Source: Ruminococcus flavefaciens (lineage in GTDB: Bacteria; Bacillota; Clostridia; Oscillospirales; Ruminococcaceae). From it: DNA of 10,852 nucleotides. The stretch is from assembly GCA_002310115.1 (NCBI GenBank), contig DBYI01000112.1, positions 1 to 10,852 on the forward strand, written 5' to 3'. The notes below the pieces were generated by a model. That model had not been told where the DNA came from and did no database searches. It worked only from the letters and a program-made list of their open reading frames with translations. The number at the start of each line of letters is the position of its first letter. The first letter of the stretch is position 1. A program made the position numbers and the translations under genes. Positions 7,150-10,852 of the stretch are shown here, one piece after another.

Positions 7150-7197
7150 ATATGTTCTGAAAGAAGCGTTTCACAAATACTATTTATTATTATCCTA

Positions 7198-7212
7198 CCG
7201 CGATTTTTGCGG
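7198..7212 (+). other. Leader hairpin 2 next to the PHP ribosome binding site
   Basis: CCGC (7198-7201) and GCGG (7209-7212) can pair around GATTTTT, ending 4 nt before the AGAAGG Shine-Dalgarno (7217-7222). The stem is only 4 bp of G-C pairs, and its effect on translation is uncertain. Confidence 0.25.
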
Positions 7213-7228
7213 CGAAAGAAGGTACTGT

Positions 7229-8074
7229 ATGATTTGCGATCTGCACTGTCACACCACGCTTTCCGACGGTTCCCTTGGTATTGAGGATGTTATTGCTCAG
7301 GCGAAGCGAATGAACATTGATTGGTTGTCTATCACCGATCACGATACTATGGCGTCTTTTTCAAGGGCCGATGTACTAGGCGACCGCGCAGGAATAAAAA
7401 TACTTCACGGCGTTGAGCTCTCAGCGTGGGACAAGGAAAGAAACAGCAAGGTGCATATTCTTTGCTATGCACCGTCAAAGCCGAACCGACTTGAAGGACT
7501 TTGTCTCAAATCCTGTGAGATAAGGAAGGAATGCTCAAAGGAGATGATTGACAAGGTCATGGCAAAATTCCCTATAACTCAGGAAAGCATATTGAAGCGC
7601 ACAACTGCTTCAAAAAGCATTTTCAAACAGCATATTATGCGTGCGCTTATAGATTATGGGTATGCTCTCGAGTTTTACGGAGAACTAGACCGCGAACTTT
7701 TTAACCCGGAAAATGGTTCATGTTATGTTGAAAGAGAGTACCCTGACGTTAATTTTGTCGTCGATTTGATACGTACTGCAAGAGGAGTTGCAATTATGGC
7801 GCATCCTGCACAGTATGATAATCTTGAGCTTCTTGAGGAGCTTGCCAAGAACGGTAAGATAGACGGTGTTGAAGTTGGACATTTCTCTGCGGACGCAAAG
7901 TGTCGCAAGAAACTTTCGGCAATAGCCAAGAAATATGATCTTATTGAAACAGGTGGTTCGGACTTCCATGGACTGTACAATAAGGTCCCTACACATCTAG
8001 GAAGCGAGACTACAACAAAAGAAAACCTTGACAGGATACTTAAGCTTGCTGCATTAAGGAGCAAGGAATCGTAA
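7229..8074 (+). CDS. PHP-domain metal-dependent phosphoesterase (TrpH/YciV, RNase AM-like)
   Basis: A 281-residue protein with a complete PHP metal-binding set: DLHCHTTLSDG (4-14; H6, H8, D13), ITDHDT (35-40; H38), E63 in GVELS, H76 in KVHIL, H192 in MAHPAQ, and GGSDFHG (242-248; D245, H247). This arrangement is that of the TrpH/YciV subgroup, whose members hydrolyse nucleoside 3',5'-bisphosphates or trim short RNA 5' ends (RNase AM). A role in RNA or oligonucleotide turnover is therefore likely but not proven. I place the start at ATG 7229: AGAAGG lies 6 nt upstream, the PHP motif begins at residue 4, and the in-frame extension back to TTG 7082 covers the promoter and hairpins. The YdcF-like gene begins directly after its stop. 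Confidence 0.9.
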   Translation: MICDLHCHTTLSDGSLGIEDVIAQAKRMNIDWLSITDHDTMASFSRADVLGDRAGIKILHGVELSAWDKERNSKVHILCYAPSKPNRLEGLCLKSCEIRKECSKEMIDKVMAKFPITQESILKRTTASKSIFKQHIMRALIDYGYALEFYGELDRELFNPENGSCYVEREYPDVNFVVDLIRTARGVAIMAHPAQYDNLELLEELAKNGKIDGVEVGHFSADAKCRKKLSAIAKKYDLIETGGSDFHGLYNKVPTHLGSETTTKENLDRILKLAALRSKES

Positions 8075-8833
8075 ATGGCTGCAAGGTGCATTTCTGCCGC
8101 TGCGTTTTTTGGATTGTTCATGTTGTTTTTGCTTCCTGTATCAAGAAATATCATAAATATAGGCAACGGAATCGGAATGGCAGTTTCGGCGCTTATTGTG
8201 CTAGTATTACTTTTCTGGAATAAATTCAGTACATTTGTTGGCCATTGCTGGGAAAAGCCTTTTGGGAAACTTCTTCTCAGCGTTCTTGGAATTATAACAG
8301 TTGTTTGTGTGATAGTTGGTGTTTTAATCAGCGTGTTTATGATAAGAGCAGCAAATGACAGACCAAAGGATGAAAACACTACAGTTGTTGTTCTTGGCTG
8401 TCAGGTAAGAGATGGTGCTCCAAGCCTTATGCTCTCGCGGAGGCTTAAAGCTGCATATGATTATCTTTCAGAGCATGAAAGTGTAAATGTTATTGTTTCA
8501 GGAGGCAAAGGCGAGGATGAGTCCATAAGCGAGGCCCAGTGTATGATGGAATGGCTTGTAGGAAACGGCATATCCCCCGAAAGGATATTTATGGAGGATA
8601 AGTCTGTGAATACCGAAGAGAACCTCAGCTTTTCCAAGAAAATAATAGAAGAAAACGGACTTCCAGCAGATATAACGATAGTGACAGACGGATTTCATCA
8701 GTTGAGAGCTGATATTTTGGCTGAAAAAATCGGTATGGAGTCGCATAACATTTCAGCAAGGACAGCATGGTATCTTCTGCCAACTTATTGGATTAGAGAA
8801 TGGTTCGGAATATTGTATTACACATTTTTCTGA
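8075..8833 (+). CDS. Membrane DUF218/YdcF-like protein
   Basis: A 252-residue protein with three hydrophobic segments (about 7-22, 34-49 and 66-90), then a soluble DUF218 domain from about 102 to 227. The domain shows VVVLGCQV (104-111), the SRRLKAAYDYL helix (121-131), VSGGKGEDE (141-149), S152-E153, TEENLSFS (180-187) and TDGFHQLRA (204-212). These are the hallmarks of the SanA/ElyC/YdcF family, some of which affect cell-envelope polymer synthesis or undecaprenyl carrier use. The biochemical activity of the family is not well settled. With three segments and no signal peptide, the domain is probably on the outer face of the membrane, but I cannot fix the topology. AAGGA (8063-8067) lies 7 nt before ATG 8075, inside the end of the PHP gene, so the two are co-transcribed. 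Confidence 0.87.
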   Translation: MAARCISAAAFFGLFMLFLLPVSRNIINIGNGIGMAVSALIVLVLLFWNKFSTFVGHCWEKPFGKLLLSVLGIITVVCVIVGVLISVFMIRAANDRPKDENTTVVVLGCQVRDGAPSLMLSRRLKAAYDYLSEHESVNVIVSGGKGEDESISEAQCMMEWLVGNGISPERIFMEDKSVNTEENLSFSKKIIEENGLPADITIVTDGFHQLRADILAEKIGMESHNISARTAWYLLPTYWIREWFGILYYTFF

Positions 8834-9067
8834 TGTGATGGTAGTTCCTGTAAAATGTGGCATCATGTAAATCTCAGGGGAAATGTTTTAGGTTACTTCA
8901 TGATTATTAATTAAAACATTAAATATTGTCGCCTGCTTTAACCTTATGGAAGTATATGAAAGCAGCATATATGTTATCTTTAGGATTTGACATAAAGTAA
9001 CACAGCGGTGAAAGATTATAGTTGAGACTGATAATTTGAAACAAAGCAATACTTATAATGAAAAGGA
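8834..9067. other. AT-rich intergenic region with inverted repeats, no gene seen
   Basis: No plausible coding sequence, tRNA or clear intrinsic terminator. AATGTTTTA (8882-8890) is repeated inverted as TAAAACATT (8912-8920), 21 bp apart. CTGCTTT (8933-8939) faces AAAGCAG (8959-8965). TATATG (8953-8958) mirrors CATATA (8966-8971) around 7 bp, an operator-like arrangement. A perfect TTGACA (8987-8992) has no good -10 at 16-18 bp, and TATAAT (9054-9059) has no good -35, so I cannot name the promoter of the next gene. Confidence 0.4.
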
Positions 9068-9076
9068 ATGATTATT

Positions 9077-10852
9077 TTGAAAATTGGATTTTCAACGCTT
9101 GCTTGTCCGGAGTGGGCGTGGACAGACATTTACTCAATGGCAAAAGATTTCAAATTTGATGGAATTGAGATCAGAGGACTTGGAAATGAGATTTTCTCTG
9201 TCAAAGCTCAGCCTTTTACCGAGGCTCAGCTACCTACAACTATTGCTAAACTTCAGTCTTTAGGCCTTGAGATACCATGCCTTTCTTCCGGCGCCTGTCT
9301 TAAATTCAAGGAAAAATATCAGGAAGCTGAAAACGAAATAAAAGCATATGCCAAGCTTGCGAGCAGGCTCGGTGCTTCATATATAAGAATTCTTGCGGAT
9401 CTTACTCCCAATCCTGTGGATGATGTTGATGATGAGTATGTAGCAGAGGCTCTGAAAAGGCTTGTTCCCATTGCGGAAGAATATAATGTTACACTGCTTG
9501 TTGAGACAAATGGTGTTTATTCTGATACTGCACGTCTTGCAAAGCTGCTTGACGAAGTCAAGAGCCGTAAGGTGGCTGCTCTATGGGATATGCATCACCC
9601 ATACCGATATAATGGAGAAGCTCCGGAAATTACAGTAGCTAACCTCGGCGAGTATATAAAGTACATACAGGTCAAGGATAGTGTTATGCGTGAGGACGGT
9701 ACAGTTGAGTATCGTATAATGGGCACTGGTGATATTCCTGTAAAAGCTATGATAGAGGCGCTTGATACAATAAATTACAATGGATATATTTCACTTGAAT
9801 GGGTAAAACGTTGGGCAAGGGACCTCAGCGATGCTGGTATCGTTATACCACAGTTTGCCGAATATATGGCTCCATACAAAAAGAAGCATAAGCATCCTCT
9901 CCAAACTAATATGAGAGGTGATGGACAGTATCCATGGCCAAAGGAGCGTATCATAAATTATACATTTCCAGATATTCTTGACCGTATTTGCGAGCAGTTC
10001 CCGAATCAGTATGCTTTCCGTTATACTGAGCTTGACTATACAAGAACTTATCCCGAGTTCCGTGACGATGTTGACAGTTTTGCACGTTCACTGCTTGCAA
10101 TGGGAGTTAAGAAAGGTGACCATGTTGCAATTTGGGCTACAAATGTTCCTCAGTGGTATATCACCTTTTGGGCAACAACTAAGATTGGCGCGGTTCTTGT
10201 AACTATGAATACAGAATACCGTATTCACGAGGCCGAGTATCTGCTTAGACAGTCTGATACAATGACACTTGTAATGATAGATGGTATCAAGGATATAAAA
10301 TATGTTGATATAATCAAGGAACTCTGCCCTGAGCTTGAAACTTGCGAACCCGGTAAGCTTAATTCATCAAGACTTCCTTATCTCAAGAACGTTATTACTG
10401 TTGATTCTAAGAATAACGGTTGTTTTACATGGGAGGAAGCTGTTGAGCTCTCAAAGAACGTTCCTTACAGTGAAGTTGAGCGTGTAAGAAAGACTATTGA
10501 TATTCACGATGTTGCAAATATGCAGTATACCTCTGGAACTACCGGTTTCCCAAAGGGAGTAATGCTTACACACTATAATGTTGTAAACAACGGTAAGGCT
10601 ATCGGAGATTGTATGGATCTCTCCACGGCTGACCGCATGATGATACAGGTTCCGATGTTCCACTGCTTCGGTATGGTTTTGGCTATGACAGCTTCAATGA
10701 CTCACGGTACAACGATGTCACCTATTACGCGTTTTTCTCCAAGAAAAGGCCTTGCTTGTATCAATAAGGAGAAGATAACATGCTTCCACGGTGTTCCCAC
10801 GATGTTCATTGCAATGCTCGGACATGAAGACTTCCCGAATACAGACTTTTCC
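9077..10852 (+). CDS. Fusion: xylose-isomerase-like TIM barrel + AMP-forming acyl-CoA synthetase (3' end beyond window)
   Basis: One uninterrupted frame of 592 codons, still open at the right edge. Residues 1 to ~268 look like the sugar-phosphate isomerase/epimerase (AP-endonuclease 2) TIM barrel: GIEIRG (29-34), E143 in LVET, D171 and H174 in WDMHHP, Q198 in QVKD, and E241 in SLEW, the usual metal-site positions except Q198, where histidine is common. A basic linker (KKKHKH, 268-273) leads to an adenylate-forming domain from ~297, with the ATP P-loop YTSGTTGFPKG (484-494) and FHCFG (528-532). This domain should make an acyl-AMP and then an acyl-CoA. The remaining part, including its C-terminal lid domain, is outside. 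The preferred start is TTG 9077, with AAGGA (9063-9067) 9 nt upstream; the in-frame ATG 9068 adds three residues but touches the Shine-Dalgarno. The substrate of either half is unknown. The halves could act in series on a sugar-derived acid, but that is a guess. Confidence 0.85.
   Translation, partial: MKIGFSTLACPEWAWTDIYSMAKDFKFDGIEIRGLGNEIFSVKAQPFTEAQLPTTIAKLQSLGLEIPCLSSGACLKFKEKYQEAENEIKAYAKLASRLGASYIRILADLTPNPVDDVDDEYVAEALKRLVPIAEEYNVTLLVETNGVYSDTARLAKLLDEVKSRKVAALWDMHHPYRYNGEAPEITVANLGEYIKYIQVKDSVMREDGTVEYRIMGTGDIPVKAMIEALDTINYNGYISLEWVKRWARDLSDAGIVIPQFAEYMAPYKKKHKHPLQTNMRGDGQYPWPKERIINYTFPDILDRICEQFPNQYAFRYTELDYTRTYPEFRDDVDSFARSLLAMGVKKGDHVAIWATNVPQWYITFWATTKIGAVLVTMNTEYRIHEAEYLLRQSDTMTLVMIDGIKDIKYVDIIKELCPELETCEPGKLNSSRLPYLKNVITVDSKNNGCFTWEEAVELSKNVPYSEVERVRKTIDIHDVANMQYTSGTTGFPKGVMLTHYNVVNNGKAIGDCMDLSTADRMMIQVPMFHCFGMVLAMTASMTHGTTMSPITRFSPRKGLACINKEKITCFHGVPTMFIAMLGHEDFPNTDFS

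Noticed and set aside
7094..7240. Near-identical 12-mers ATGATTTGTGAT (7094-7105) and ATGATTTGCGAT (7229-7240), looking like a duplicated start of the PHP gene.
   Set aside because: The first copy lies between and into the promoter boxes, has no ribosome binding site and is not followed by PHP-like sequence; similarity stops after 12 bases, so coincidence is more likely.
7723..8379. A 218-residue open frame on the - strand opposite the PHP and YdcF-like genes.
   Set aside because: It spans the junction of two well-supported sense genes, is rich in S/T/P as expected from reverse reading and has no family motif.
8987..9022. Perfect TTGACA (8987-8992) as the promoter of the fusion gene.
   Set aside because: The nearest acceptable -10 boxes (GATTAT, TATAGT) are 21-24 bp away, outside the usual 16-18 bp; not called as a promoter.
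9054..9070. TATAAT (9054-9059) suggesting a leaderless transcript starting at ATG 9068.
   Set aside because: There is no -35 at suitable distance, and AAGGA (9063-9067) with 9-nt spacing to TTG 9077 explains initiation better.
9978..10202. A 74-residue open frame on the + strand within the acyl-CoA synthetase part.
   Set aside because: It lies in another frame of the long fusion gene, which has conserved motifs on both sides.

Overview
The window looks like chromosome from a Gram-positive, strictly fermentative Clostridia member, most like Ruminococcus or a close relative. The base composition is moderately AT-rich, ribosome binding sites are strong AGGAG type, promoters are sigma-A-like, genes are tightly packed, and the gene set is Firmicute in character (acetate kinase, TmcAL, a TrmN6-like/RsmI pair). 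The genus is inferred from overall protein feel, not from a search. No rRNA, tRNA, CRISPR array, insertion sequence or phage gene is visible.

Layout. Bases 1-60 hold the tail of one intrinsic terminator and a complete second one, both ending a rightward gene beyond the left edge. Acetate kinase (78-1277) runs leftward from a good promoter at 1316-1343. Across a ~260-bp divergent region a compact rightward cluster starts: tmcAL (1537-2730), a HAD phosphatase (2747-3394), mnmA (3438-4514), an isochorismatase-fold hydrolase (4511-5053), a small unknown protein with an immunity-protein look (5062-5463), a TrmN6-like methyltransferase (5468-6184) and rsmI (6187-7011). Gaps are 2-43 bp or a 4-bp overlap. 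An intrinsic-terminator-like hairpin lies between the HAD gene and mnmA and may lower or separate downstream expression.

A second transcription unit starts at a near-consensus promoter (7082-7110), has a ~110-nt leader with two small hairpins, and encodes a PHP-family phosphoesterase (7229-8074) and a membrane DUF218/YdcF-like protein (8075-8833). After a 243-bp AT-rich gap with inverted repeats comes an unusual open reading frame (9077 to the right edge). It joins an N-terminal xylose-isomerase-like TIM barrel to an AMP-forming acyl-CoA synthetase domain and is cut by the window end.

How the genes relate. Four of the seven cluster genes modify RNA at or near the decoding site: ac4C34 of elongator tRNA-Met (TmcAL), s2U34 (MnmA), probable m6A37 (TrmN6-like) and Cm1402 of 16S rRNA (RsmI). 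TmcAL uses acetate and ATP, and it sits divergently next to acetate kinase, the main acetate-producing step of fermentation. The TIM-barrel/acyl-CoA synthetase fusion is the most unusual item; I do not recognise a characterised counterpart.
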